This document shows positions 30,232 to 40,404 of a stretch of 64,000 bases of DNA, piece after piece (the first letter of the stretch is position 1; the number at the start of each line of letters is the position of its first letter). The translations under genes and the position numbers were made by a program. This stretch comes from Desulfofustis sp. Its GTDB lineage: Bacteria > Desulfobacterota > Desulfobulbia > Desulfobulbales > Desulfocapsaceae. A model generated the notes under the pieces. It worked only from the letters and a program-made list of their open reading frames with translations. It did no database searches and was not told the origin of the DNA. The stretch is from positions 43,800 through 107,799 of the forward strand of contig JAJDNR010000018.1 in assembly GCA_022340565.1 (NCBI GenBank), given 5' to 3'.

Positions 30232-31104
30232 TCAGACGACTTTGTTGAGCGGATATTCGATGATTCCCTGGGCTCCTCTTTCGAGCAACTGCGGCAGCAG
30301 GTCCCTGACGATATCCTTGGAAACCACCGTCTCCACCGAAAACCAGCTCGACTGGTAGAGGTTGGCTATGGTAGGGGCGTTGAGACTCGGCAGAATCTCC
30401 ACGAGCCGATCAAGATCCTTGCTTTCGACGTTCATTTTGAGGCCGACAATACGATCCGCATTCAAGGCACCCTGAAGGAGCAGCGAGATGTTCTCGATCT
30501 TCTTCCGCTTCCACGGGTTATTCCAGGAATCCTTATTGGCGATCAGCTGGGTGTTCGACTCCATCAGTTCATGGATAATGCGCAGTCCGTGCGCCCTGAT
30601 GGTGCTCTCCGTTTCGGTGACCTCAACCACCGCGTCGGCTAGACCGGAAACCACTTTGGCCTCGGTAGCTCCCCAGGAAAACTCGATGTCGACATCGATG
30701 TTGCGCTCATCGAAAAATCTCCTGGTCACATTGACCAGTTCAGTGGCCACTTTTTTGCCCTGCAGGTCTGCGATGGTTCGTATGTTCGAATCGCCATCTA
30801 CGGCGATCACCCAGCGGGTTGGCTTTCTGCTGATCTTCGAATAGATCAGATCAGCGACGATGATCGCATCGGAATCGTTTTCCAGCGTCCAGTCCTTGCC
30901 GGTTATGCCCGCATCGAGCATTCCGCTTTCGATATAGCGTGACATTTCCTGGGGACGGCATATCGAACAATCCAGCTCGGGATCGTCGATTTTCGGGAAA
31001 TAGTTTCTGGCCGCCGGTTTTATCAGCCAGCCCCCTTTTTCAAACAGATCGATGGTGGCCTTTTCGAGGCTTCCCTTCGGTAATCCCAGTTTCAGTTTGT
31101 CCAT
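30232..31104 (-). CDS. hisG: ATP phosphoribosyltransferase (long form HisG)
   Basis: MDKLKLGLPKGSLEKATIDLFEKGGW...GMLDAGITGKDWTLE; C-terminal regulatory domain present. Confidence 0.93.
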   Translation of the reverse strand: MDKLKLGLPKGSLEKATIDLFEKGGWLIKPAARNYFPKIDDPELDCSICRPQEMSRYIESGMLDAGITGKDWTLENDSDAIIVADLIYSKISRKPTRWVIAVDGDSNIRTIADLQGKKVATELVNVTRRFFDERNIDVDIEFSWGATEAKVVSGLADAVVEVTETESTIRAHGLRIIHELMESNTQLIANKDSWNNPWKRKKIENISLLLQGALNADRIVGLKMNVESKDLDRLVEILPSLNAPTIANLYQSSWFSVETVVSKDIVRDLLPQLLERGAQGIIEYPLNKVV

Positions 31105-31141
31105 TGCAACACCAGTTCCGGCCACGACTTCATGGTGGCTT

Positions 31142-31519
31142 TTATTTATAAACGTTTTCGGGCTCGAACACCTTCTCTGCGACGATCTCTTCTCCGTGAT
31201 CGCTGATCCTCGTATAAAAGCAGGTGGAATACCCGGTGTGACAGGCAGCTCCACCCAGCTGATCGACTTTGTAGATCACGCAATCGCGGTCGCAGTCGAC
31301 AAGAATCTCTTTGATGATCTGAACATGCCCGGAACGCTCTCCTTTGAGCCACAGCCCGGCCCTCGACCTGCTCCAGTAATGCGCTTTTCCGGTTTCAAGT
31401 GTCTTGTCAAAGGCCTCCCGGTTGATATAGGCGAGCATCAGCACGTCGCCGCTCCGAAAATCCTGGGCGATGGCTGGTATCAGGCCGTCAGCCGATTTAG
31501 TGAAATCGATCTCGATCAT
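31142..31519 (-). CDS. hisI: Phosphoribosyl-AMP cyclohydrolase
   Basis: [40 protein letters not shown]...DCDRDC...[11 protein letters not shown]. Confidence 0.95.
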   Translation of the reverse strand: MIEIDFTKSADGLIPAIAQDFRSGDVLMLAYINREAFDKTLETGKAHYWSRSRAGLWLKGERSGHVQIIKEILVDCDRDCVIYKVDQLGGAACHTGYSTCFYTRISDHGEEIVAEKVFEPENVYK

Positions 31520-31741
31520 CTGCACAATCCTGGCTGCGCTAAGTCTGGAGTGCCGGCCGCACCCGCAGTGTTCAGCGCCATGTTTTATGTAAGGGGCCAA
31601 CTTTATGAAGCGGAGCGCCGTTTGTCAAGAATCGATACACGGGAAGTCATTTGACACGCGCGTTTCAACTATCTATTATGGGGTCTCTGTGCTTGTTTGA
31701 AAAACCGCATGCAACATTGATTTGAGAATCACAGGTAATGT

Positions 31742-32182
31742 ATGAGCCACGTAAAGGAAAATGACCGGGTAACCATCAGCTTTATCGGCAAACTCGACAA
31801 TGGTGCCGTATTCAAGCACATATCGCCGTTGGATCCGATGACCGTTCAGCTTGGCGACAGCGAACTGCCCCCCACGGTGGAGATGGGGATTGTCGGCATG
31901 CAGCAGGGGGAAACGAAAAAGATTCGGGTTTCTCCGGATGAAGGGTTTGGTCCCCGGATGAAGCAGTTGCTGATCGAGGTCCCGAGAAAGAACTTCGGTG
32001 ACCGAATCGACCCCAAACCCGGCATGATTCTGTCACAGGCCGTCGAACGTGACGGAGTCGAGCACAAGGTTCCGGCGACAGTGATGGAACTGAAGGACGA
32101 CCTGGTCGTGCTCGACTACAATCACCCCCTGGCAGGTCATCACCTGACTTACGAGCTGACCGTTATCAGAATCAATACATGA
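31742..32182 (+). CDS. FKBP-type peptidyl-prolyl cis-trans isomerase (SlyD-like)
   Basis: VTISFIGKLDNGAVF...GMQQGETKKIRVSPDEGFG...LDYNHPLAGHHLTYELTVI. Confidence 0.92.
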   Translation: MSHVKENDRVTISFIGKLDNGAVFKHISPLDPMTVQLGDSELPPTVEMGIVGMQQGETKKIRVSPDEGFGPRMKQLLIEVPRKNFGDRIDPKPGMILSQAVERDGVEHKVPATVMELKDDLVVLDYNHPLAGHHLTYELTVIRINT

Positions 32183-32298
32183 GTGCGCTCGCAGGGTACC
32201 GGCCTGGCAGCGCCCCCTTGCCCGAGCATTCACGGTCAAGCTCTGCTTCTGCCTCCCCTCTCCTTGAAAGCCGCTTGGCCCACTGCCGATAAAAATGG

Positions 32299-33519
32299 CT
32301 ACGGCGATACCATCGAGGGATTATATCCAACCGCTCCAGTGAAGTCTGCTTCATCGAGCTGCGCTTCCTTGAAATTGGCGCCCCGCAGATCGGCTCCGCT
32401 GAAATCCGCTTTATAGAGATCGGCTTCCTTCAGATCGGCGTCTCTGAGATTCGCACCTTTAAAGGAGACTCCTTTCAGGTTCGCTTGCGTTAAATTGGCA
32501 TCTTCAAGAATCGCTCCGCTCAGGTCGGACCGCTCGAGGTCGAACCTGCGCAGGTTTTTTCCGCGAAGATCGACCCCCTGAAGATCGCACGCAAAACAGC
32601 GTTTCTCGTCGAACATCTTATCTACCAGATCGTTCGCAGCCGCATTGACGGCCACAGCAGCTTCCTCGGCAGCCGCCATATCCGCCGTTACCATTTCGTT
32701 GACGATAGCATTTTCAGGCGGGGCGGGTTGGCTGGTTTTGGTCTCGGTCACAACCGCAACCACGGGGTCCGGTTCTGCCCCGCCCTTTTTTTCTTCAGTC
32801 GGAACTGACACCGGTTCTGAATCTTGGCCTCCTTTTCCGGTATCCGCTTGAGCAACCGGCAAGGAATCACCGTCATTTTTTTGATCCTGGTCTTCCACCG
32901 ATATCCGGTGCATCGGAGTGACGTTTTTGACCGGCGGAGCCTGTTGGGTCGGTTTCACCTCCTGCTCGGATGTGTCCGGCTGGTCAGCTTCGAAGGCTAC
33001 CTTCTTGTGGTCCATAACCTCCTTTGGGTTGGCCTGATCAGATACGTCCGTGGTTTCGGTGACTTCCACTTTCAGATCAGCAGGCTCGACCTTTGATTCG
33101 ATCAGCGAACCGTCCATCAGACTTCCTTCAAGATACGCTCCGTCTAGCACCGCGCCCCGCAAATCCGCCCCCCTCAGATCCGCTCCCGCAAGATCTGCTC
33201 CTCCGAACTTTGCACCGCGAAGATTCGCACCGCTCAGGTTTGCTCCGGATAGGTCGGCCAGAAGAAATGATGCCCCGCTCAGATCGGCATCCGACAGATC
33301 TGCCCCGGACAGCTGCATCCGGTTCAGGTCGGCTCCCTGTAAATCGCATCCGGGGCAGTTGTTGGTCTGCATGAGCGTATCGATATTCTGCACGACCTGG
33401 GTTGCGACCTCTTTGCCATGACCGGTTGAAACACCGGTCATGATCAGCATGAAACTTATGCCAATCAGGTGAAACGTTGTATTACGGGCCATTCTTCGAC
33501 TCCAATTTCGCTCGTTCAT
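32299..33519 (-). CDS. Exported pentapeptide-repeat protein with two repeat blocks
   Basis: A(D/N)LXX repeats in N- and C-terminal thirds, each block preceded by a CxxC (NNCPGCDLQGADL; KRCFACDLQGVDL); linker is low-complexity. Confidence 0.88.
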   Translation of the reverse strand: MNERNWSRRMARNTTFHLIGISFMLIMTGVSTGHGKEVATQVVQNIDTLMQTNNCPGCDLQGADLNRMQLSGADLSDADLSGASFLLADLSGANLSGANLRGAKFGGADLAGADLRGADLRGAVLDGAYLEGSLMDGSLIESKVEPADLKVEVTETTDVSDQANPKEVMDHKKVAFEADQPDTSEQEVKPTQQAPPVKNVTPMHRISVEDQDQKNDGDSLPVAQADTGKGGQDSEPVSVPTEEKKGGAEPDPVVAVVTETKTSQPAPPENAIVNEMVTADMAAAEEAAVAVNAAANDLVDKMFDEKRCFACDLQGVDLRGKNLRRFDLERSDLSGAILEDANLTQANLKGVSFKGANLRDADLKEADLYKADFSGADLRGANFKEAQLDEADFTGAVGYNPSMVSP

Positions 33520-33590
33520 AGTGATTGATCATCCACCGCTGCGCGGATCGATGATTGTTCCCGTGTGCTGTGTCATTGAAAAAATATAAT

Positions 33591-34151
33591 TCACCGACGC
33601 CTGCTTTTCCATTTCCACGGCTCGACCGGATCCTTCCATTTCCACAGTCCAAGATGGTTCTTTCTTGCCTCCCTTTCAAGTTTTTTCCATCGTTCGCATT
33701 CCGATTCCTTGCAATAATAGATGTGCACCCAGGCACTGCCCGACGCTACCATGGTCTCATTGATATTGTTTCCATCGCATTCCAGCATCACCACAAGCCG
33801 CCCATACCGATCCCTGTCCTTGATGACGATTTCCGCCGGCCTGCCGGATGTCAACTCCTTGAGCCGTTCTTTGGCTGAGGCGGAACCCGGCTGATCATAT
33901 TCCGGCGCATCGATCCCCCACAGCCTGATTTCTAGATAGTTCTCCTGATTGAGCACCACCAGTGAATCGCCGTCGATAATTCGATGAATGGTCACCGAGA
34001 CACGCGCATTACCACCATTACCACCATATGGCCGGCGAGTTCCGGCATGCCCGCCGGCGGCCGCAGCGATCATACAGACAGCCAAGCACAGGGCCAGCCC
34101 ACCGTGCCGGAATCGAGGCAGGTGTTTCATTACGCGCTTATTCAACGGCAC
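33591..34151 (-). CDS. Thermonuclease (SNase-like) family exported protein
   Basis: IIDGDSLVV...IRLWGIDAPEYDQP...DRYGRLVVML...EREARKNHLGLWK. Confidence 0.9.
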   Translation of the reverse strand: MPLNKRVMKHLPRFRHGGLALCLAVCMIAAAAGGHAGTRRPYGGNGGNARVSVTIHRIIDGDSLVVLNQENYLEIRLWGIDAPEYDQPGSASAKERLKELTSGRPAEIVIKDRDRYGRLVVMLECDGNNINETMVASGSAWVHIYYCKESECERWKKLEREARKNHLGLWKWKDPVEPWKWKSRRR

Positions 34152-34430
34152 GATAAGTCGGGTCCATGCTTTACGTCCCCCTTGATCCTGAGCGTGAGAT
34201 TACCTATGATGCAGCAACGCATTATTATGTCATATTTTTGTTTTTCAAAGAAATCGATGTCTTATTAATCAACTTATCGAGCTCAAAAAGCGCCTAATTT
34301 GCGTGACAATAGCTCGTTTTAACTTGTTTATCTCAATCTTCCCATGATATAGTGACAGGCAGTTCACAATGTGTCTGAATTTTGACAGTAGATCTCTAAT
34401 CCATCATGCGACCTATCTTGAGGTAACTTC

Positions 34431-35927
34431 ATGAGCGATTCCCTGTACATCCTGCACGCCTTATCGGACGATACCGATGCTCATGAACTGACCGCTCCGA
34501 TTGCGGCCAGATTCGCTTCGGTCGTGCAGGATCTGGCACACAGTGACGATCTCATATCCGAGCTGAAAAAGAAACCGTATTCGATACTCTTTCTCGATTG
34601 TGGTTTCCCCGCCTCATACACGACCACCCAGCTTCTGCAGCAGATTAAGCGGGAATTCACCGATCTGATCACCATCCTGATTACCGATCAAAACGAAATC
34701 CACCCTCTTCTCCCTCTCCAGGAGAACGCAGCGCTCTTTTTCATCGCCAAGCCGATAGACGCCGCAGAAGTGACGTTCTGCGTGAACCATTGCAAGACCC
34801 TGTATGAATACCGCACCAGACAGGTGCGGCGCAACAACCGCAGGCAGCAAGCTACCGTCCCCGGTTTCATCGGCAACAGCCGGATCATGAAGGATCTCTT
34901 CGATGTCATCGAACGGGTCGCGGAGGACGATTTTGCAACGGTGCTGGTCAGAGGGGAATCGGGAACCGGAAAGGAGCTTGTGGCAAACGCGATTCATGCG
35001 CGGAGCAGCCGCAGCAGACATAACTTCGTTCCCGTGAACTGTGCCGCCATTCCCGATGAACTGCTCGAAAGCGAGTTGTTCGGACACCTGAAAGGTTCCT
35101 TTACCGGAGCTGCTCAGAATAAAACCGGCCGAATCCACTATGCCGACAACGGGACACTGTTTCTCGATGAAATCGGTGACATGAAGCCGAATCTCCAGGC
35201 CAAGCTGCTGCGGGTGATTCAGGAGCGGGAATTCGAACCGGTGGGCTCGCTCAAGGCGATTCCGGTCAACACGAGAATCGTCGCCGCTACCCACTGCAAT
35301 CTCGAAAACCTGGTCAGCGAAGGCCGGTTCAGAGAGGATCTCTACTACCGTCTCAGCGTCATCCCCCTGGAAGTGCCGCCGCTTCGGGAGCGGCCCGAGG
35401 ACATCCCGCTGTTGCTCGACGAATTCATCGATCGATATACCTCGAGGCGCGGCCGCGATAAAATCGCCTTTATGCCGGAAACCGTCGAATTGCTGAAGTC
35501 CTTTACCTGGCGTGGCAATGTTCGCGAACTCGAGAATCTTGTTCAGCACATGTCGATTCTCTACAGCGGCAAACGCATCTACCCGCATCACCTGCCGCCG
35601 AAATTCACCGAGCAGCAGGGGCTGGACCGCACCGCTTCATATCAGCCGCGTGCCGATTCCGTTCCTCCTATCTCCGAGAACGACATCAGCAGAGAGCGGG
35701 CAGCACTGTTCGGGACGTCCGCCCCGCCGACACCTGAGATCAACTTCGATAACGGTCCGATCAATTTCAATGAACTGATCAACGAATTCGAAACCGACCT
35801 GATCATCAAGGCAATGCGGTTCACTTCCGGAAATAAAAAAGAGGCGTCCCGCATGCTGTGCCTCAAGCGAACGACACTACTCGAGAAAATCAAGAAGAAG
35901 GAGATAGAAGGTCACTGGGAGCGATGA
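34431..35927 (+). CDS. Sigma-54-dependent Fis-family response regulator
   Basis: AAA+ motifs GESGTGKELVANAIH, ESELFGHLKGSFTGA (GAFTGA-like), C-terminal Fis HTH NKKEASRMLCLKRTTLLEKIKK. Confidence 0.92.
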   Translation: MSDSLYILHALSDDTDAHELTAPIAARFASVVQDLAHSDDLISELKKKPYSILFLDCGFPASYTTTQLLQQIKREFTDLITILITDQNEIHPLLPLQENAALFFIAKPIDAAEVTFCVNHCKTLYEYRTRQVRRNNRRQQATVPGFIGNSRIMKDLFDVIERVAEDDFATVLVRGESGTGKELVANAIHARSSRSRHNFVPVNCAAIPDELLESELFGHLKGSFTGAAQNKTGRIHYADNGTLFLDEIGDMKPNLQAKLLRVIQEREFEPVGSLKAIPVNTRIVAATHCNLENLVSEGRFREDLYYRLSVIPLEVPPLRERPEDIPLLLDEFIDRYTSRRGRDKIAFMPETVELLKSFTWRGNVRELENLVQHMSILYSGKRIYPHHLPPKFTEQQGLDRTASYQPRADSVPPISENDISRERAALFGTSAPPTPEINFDNGPINFNELINEFETDLIIKAMRFTSGNKKEASRMLCLKRTTLLEKIKKKEIEGHWER

Positions 35928-37674
35928 TTTCATCCCCTGCTGTTGCTTCTGGTGTCGATCCCCCCAGCCCCTTCAGCTTATCCCTCAATTCATCTCCGGT
36001 AACCGGCGCCAGCAGGATATCGGATGCTCCATATCGGAGCGCCTTGATAATCTGAGACTGGGTCCACTGGGAAGCGACAGCAACCAGCGGTTTTTCTGAG
36101 AGTGAATTGATTTTTATCAGGGCAGACAAGGCGATCTCGTCAGCGCTGTCCATCACCAGAATCACACATGAATGCTCGCCGTCAAGTTTGTCCTGCAGGA
36201 TCTCGGACGATGATTCAATCTGTTCATATTCGAGTATTTCCTGATCGAGCGCGTCACGCACCCCCTTGAGGCCATGCTCAGATGCGTTGACCAGCAGTAT
36301 TCTGCCGCCCGTGTGAGCGCCCGTATTGACCACTGAATCGGATCTGGCGGAAGGACCGGCCCCGCTGGGTCGCCGAGATGGTTCGCGGCTGGGCATCCCC
36401 ATCCGCTCAAGATCCTGGGTCGCCAGTTCAAGCTGCTCCGCCAGCAATGACGGAAAAAGAACGTGAAGACAGCCGCCAGGCCAGGATTCTCCGGCCAGGT
36501 TCATGGTGATCATCACATACGATCGGTCTTCAAGCATTTGAGTGAGTGCGGGTCTGCCGGCCCCCGGGTCCACCAGCACCGACCGCTGCCTGTCCACCCA
36601 CAACGCAGCCGAGGTGGTCTCGGTCAGCCATTCCGCGCCGATGTTGAGGACAATCGAGCATAATTCGTGAAACCCGTCCTCATAGTTCGAATCGAACCTG
36701 TCCTCATGGCCGGGCGTATCGCCCGGTTCTCCACTTCTCCCAATCAGGGCGCCGATTCGCATCGCATCCTGCGAAAATCCTACGACAGCGATGGTGCCGC
36801 TGATCAGGCCCTCGAGCCGGTATGCGGTGACGAGCAGAGTTCTCCCGGCCGAGCGGATCCATATCTGCTCTTCATCTACCGATTGTCTCGGCACCCCGGC
36901 GAGTTTGACTTGAATACCGAACATAGCGGTCAGATCCCTGTCCACTTCGGTTACCCACCGCTGCATGAGCCCTTCGAAGGATGCGGATTCGAGCATCGTG
37001 CCGAGATCCGCCAGCGGATTCTCGACTGCCTTTGGTCTCTGCTGCGGGTGCCCGGTGTGCGGACGAATTTCGGCAGATTCCCGAGCACCCGAAGAACCTG
37101 CTTGCTTGAGCTGAGAACCGCTGACCACCAGAAATGCCGGAAGCAGCAGCAGAATATCCTCCTGTTGCACTCCGGCAAGCGAAAGTCCCGCCCTCACCAG
37201 AAAGTAGTGCTGTTCAGAATGCAGTTGTTCGAGCAGCATTCCCCCGTCTCTTGTGGAGAATATTTCCTGTTTACCGCAGGTAACCGCTGCACAACGGCGT
37301 GTATGATGCTGCAGCCCCTGCAGGAAGGTGCCGATGAAACATTTTACCACTTCGTCAAAGGCATAACGGTATTCCTGTTCATAGGCTTCACTGCCAATGC
37401 TGCGGTTCAGATCTTCCCTGGATGCCATAAGCAACTTGCCGGCCAGCCGTATCGCGTTTTTCCTGGAAACCGCAAAGACTCCCTTTCCGCCACCCCCCTC
37501 GAAGTCCAAGGTGACAATAACGTGCCCGCTTTCGAGCAGTTCACAAAAATCCGCAACTCTGGCCAGGGTCCCGGAACGCAGTGACAGGCTTGTTGCAGCG
37601 CCGATACGTCGGGTCAGTTCCTGTTCGGACAGGCTCAAGGCACGTTCACAAATCTTTTCAATGGTGCTCGACAT
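35890..37674 (-). CDS. Multidomain CheC/CheX-like protein with C-terminal receiver-like domain
   Basis: 594 aa; two CheX-like segments (AFDEVVKCFIGTFLQGL; GFHELCSIVLNIGAEWLTE) and C-terminal GGRILLVNASEHGLKGVRDAL...ALRYGASDILLAPVTGDELRDKL. Confidence 0.6.
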   Translation of the reverse strand: MSSTIEKICERALSLSEQELTRRIGAATSLSLRSGTLARVADFCELLESGHVIVTLDFEGGGGKGVFAVSRKNAIRLAGKLLMASREDLNRSIGSEAYEQEYRYAFDEVVKCFIGTFLQGLQHHTRRCAAVTCGKQEIFSTRDGGMLLEQLHSEQHYFLVRAGLSLAGVQQEDILLLLPAFLVVSGSQLKQAGSSGARESAEIRPHTGHPQQRPKAVENPLADLGTMLESASFEGLMQRWVTEVDRDLTAMFGIQVKLAGVPRQSVDEEQIWIRSAGRTLLVTAYRLEGLISGTIAVVGFSQDAMRIGALIGRSGEPGDTPGHEDRFDSNYEDGFHELCSIVLNIGAEWLTETTSAALWVDRQRSVLVDPGAGRPALTQMLEDRSYVMITMNLAGESWPGGCLHVLFPSLLAEQLELATQDLERMGMPSREPSRRPSGAGPSARSDSVVNTGAHTGGRILLVNASEHGLKGVRDALDQEILEYEQIESSSEILQDKLDGEHSCVILVMDSADEIALSALIKINSLSEKPLVAVASQWTQSQIIKALRYGASDILLAPVTGDELRDKLKGLGGSTPEATAGDEIIAPSDLLSPSS

Positions 37675-37974
37675 CGCTGTTAATCGGCCTGTCTTCCGGT
37701 TTCGCCGAACTGCCGCTCCCCGGTCTCTCTGCCGTCAAAAGTTTTCAGTTCCGGTGGAGAGTGTATCGGTAGCGGTGGTAATAGCAGGCAATCATCTTCT
37801 CCAGTCCGGTCCACGGCTGTCACCTTTTTGACAATTCTATAATGATACTTGTTAAATACAACATCTATATTATTGGTTTTTCATTTATTTTTTTTACTTT
37901 ATAATGGAACGGATATTGCAAAATCGGTTGTTTATACAGGGTATTATCCCGATAATATCGATATTTTGACGAAC

Positions 37975-40374
37975 ATGGCCAAACGTCTCCTGATCTTACT
38001 GGTTACCATTCTTTTGTGCTCCACCCAGATCCATGCACAATCCGTGCTGAACCGACTATCTCGCATTGACCTCGACAATCGTATCCAAATTTATGCCTAT
38101 TTCAAAGATCGTCCGGAATTCGCTGAGAGGCTTTCCAACAAGCGGTTCGATATCTTTCTGGCGGGTACCGTTCCTGCCTCGGGACTATCGGCCCTTGCCA
38201 GCGATGGGATTATCGTGAAAAGCCTGATCAGCCGGCAGTCGCAGGGAACTAATCTGACCCTGTTTTTTCGATATATCCCTCAGAACGTTGAGGTAACCGC
38301 GGGCGACGCGAACACGCTGGTGATCGATATCATCCCCGGCAACCGTTTCACCATGGCTTATGGGGAACTGACCAGAGAATTGGGCCCCATGCTCGTGGTA
38401 CGGGAATCGAGACCGTATCCGGTAAACCCGCTCGATCGCTCCGAGTACAGCAACGACTGGAAATCCATGTTCTCGTCGCGCCTCTCCCCCATTGCGCTTG
38501 ATCCGCCCCTGTCCGTCCTCATCCCTCCGTTTCCCTGGATCGATCTGGTTGAAGACAGTACCGCGGCCAAGACCGGCTACCCATCAGCTCTCATCGAAAC
38601 CATCCAGGGCCAGGACCTGCTCACCTCACTGACCCGCATCCAGAACCAACTGAAAGGAGGCTCCGAGAATTCACGAACAAAGTATCTGGCCCTGCTTCAT
38701 GCGGAAATCCTGTTCAGACTCGGCAATGTCGACACCGCCTCCGAGCAATTAAACCTGATCAGCAAGGCATATGGGAGTGAGCCATTCGGCCTTGTGTCCC
38801 GGTACCTGGGTTTTCTGATCGAAGCCAACAAGGGAAATTATTACCTGGCCCGGGCTGGAATGAATCAGCTGTCGCCACGGACGACCAACCTCTATCGCCT
38901 CAATCCGTATCTGCAACTGTCGCAATTGGAGACCGATCTGGCCCTCCACCGGACCGATGAAGCGGCCAGCCGGCTGGCAACGATTCGTGCTTCTCAAGAG
39001 ATCATCGAACAGAGGCTGCTCATTCGATCCGCAGACATCTTCCGTGCTCAGAATCTCTATACAGAGGCGTCGCAGCGATACCGGGAAGCCCAGCAGAACC
39101 CTGAATTATACCGGTTGCCTTATGCACTGTACGGTTATTGCCTGACGCTGTCCGAGCGTCAACTCTACGATCAAAGCTCACGCTGCTTCGAGGATCTTTC
39201 GGTACTTCTGCAGGATCATGAGCAAATCGGCGCGGCCCTTTATAAAGCTGCGTCTGAAGCCGACAAGCAGGGGGCATTCAGCCGGATGGATTCGCTTCTT
39301 GATCAAATTGTCGCAAACGTCCCTGAAACCAAGGCAGCGCATCGTGCCGAAATGGCCAAGATCGATGCGTGCGTCGATGACAGTTCAGCCTGTTACGAAG
39401 ATGCAATCACCGAGTACGGCCATCTGGCCCTGACTGCCGGCAACCGTGACCTGCGCTGCGAGGCCTGGCTCAAGAAGGCGGTGCTGCTTCATCTCAGCGG
39501 AGACAACGAACGATGTTCAGAGGAACTCATGAATCTGCTGCGCACGATTCAGGCCAGCGGCCTGCGCGTACATGCAGAGGCACTGCTCGTCCAGATCCTG
39601 CCCCAGCTCATTGACAACAGGCTGAGCCGGGGGGCTGATGCACAAGCAGTCATGCTGGCCCGGCAGGCGAGATCCTATTTTGAGAACAGATGGCTCGACT
39701 TCTCCTTACTGTACCGTCTCCTCCCCGCCCTCGAGCGGCTGGGTCTGTACCGGGAAACCATCCACATGCTTCTTTTTCTTCGAGACCAATACGACGGCGC
39801 AGACCAGCAGGAAATGCTGATGTCCCTGACCAGAGTGGCGCACCTTCTCGGAGATGTCCACCTGGTGGAGGATTTCTCGAGCCAGTATTTCTACCGTTAT
39901 CCTGGCGGGAGTTTTACCGACGATATCCGCTACTTCCGCATCGACTCGATATTTGGTTCCGGGAGGATCGACGAGGCCAGAAGGCTGCTGCCATCGCCGC
40001 TTCCCGAACGGACCGATTATAGATTTCTCGCGGCATCGATTTTTTTCCAAGAGGATGAATTTTCCCGGACCGTCGATATTCTCAAGCCAATGCATAAAGG
40101 ATTGTTTCCCGACAACCAGCTTTTCATGCTTGCAGAAAGTCTTTATCAGACAGGCAGAGTCGAGGAGGCTTCAAACTATTTCCGGCTTGTCGAGGACTCC
40201 CCTGAATACGGTGACCTTGCTTTTTATCGGATCATCTCGATTAAACGGAACGGCACGCCGGCCGAATCCTTTATCGATCAGTTGAGCCACCTTTCCGTGT
40301 CGTCCCGGGACCCGCAGTGGCAACGATTCGCTGCACAGCAGATTCGCTACGAAAAGTTGAAGGAAATGATGTAA
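37975..40374 (+). CDS. Exported TPR-rich protein adjacent to fliF, possibly flagellum-associated
   Basis: Signal peptide MAKRLLILLVTILLCSTQIHAQS and TPR-like repeats; followed by fliF. Confidence 0.75.
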   Translation: MAKRLLILLVTILLCSTQIHAQSVLNRLSRIDLDNRIQIYAYFKDRPEFAERLSNKRFDIFLAGTVPASGLSALASDGIIVKSLISRQSQGTNLTLFFRYIPQNVEVTAGDANTLVIDIIPGNRFTMAYGELTRELGPMLVVRESRPYPVNPLDRSEYSNDWKSMFSSRLSPIALDPPLSVLIPPFPWIDLVEDSTAAKTGYPSALIETIQGQDLLTSLTRIQNQLKGGSENSRTKYLALLHAEILFRLGNVDTASEQLNLISKAYGSEPFGLVSRYLGFLIEANKGNYYLARAGMNQLSPRTTNLYRLNPYLQLSQLETDLALHRTDEAASRLATIRASQEIIEQRLLIRSADIFRAQNLYTEASQRYREAQQNPELYRLPYALYGYCLTLSERQLYDQSSRCFEDLSVLLQDHEQIGAALYKAASEADKQGAFSRMDSLLDQIVANVPETKAAHRAEMAKIDACVDDSSACYEDAITEYGHLALTAGNRDLRCEAWLKKAVLLHLSGDNERCSEELMNLLRTIQASGLRVHAEALLVQILPQLIDNRLSRGADAQAVMLARQARSYFENRWLDFSLLYRLLPALERLGLYRETIHMLLFLRDQYDGADQQEMLMSLTRVAHLLGDVHLVEDFSSQYFYRYPGGSFTDDIRYFRIDSIFGSGRIDEARRLLPSPLPERTDYRFLAASIFFQEDEFSRTVDILKPMHKGLFPDNQLFMLAESLYQTGRVEEASNYFRLVEDSPEYGDLAFYRIISIKRNGTPAESFIDQLSHLSVSSRDPQWQRFAAQQIRYEKLKEMM

Positions 40375-40404
40375 GGTACGTTAAACGCCAGAGACTGTGA
40401 GTAT

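Noticed and set aside
33128-33349. Repetitive Ser/Arg/Pro-rich plus- and minus-strand ORFs over the pentapeptide-repeat gene
   Set aside because: Periodic codons of the pentapeptide repeat read in other frames produce these artefacts.
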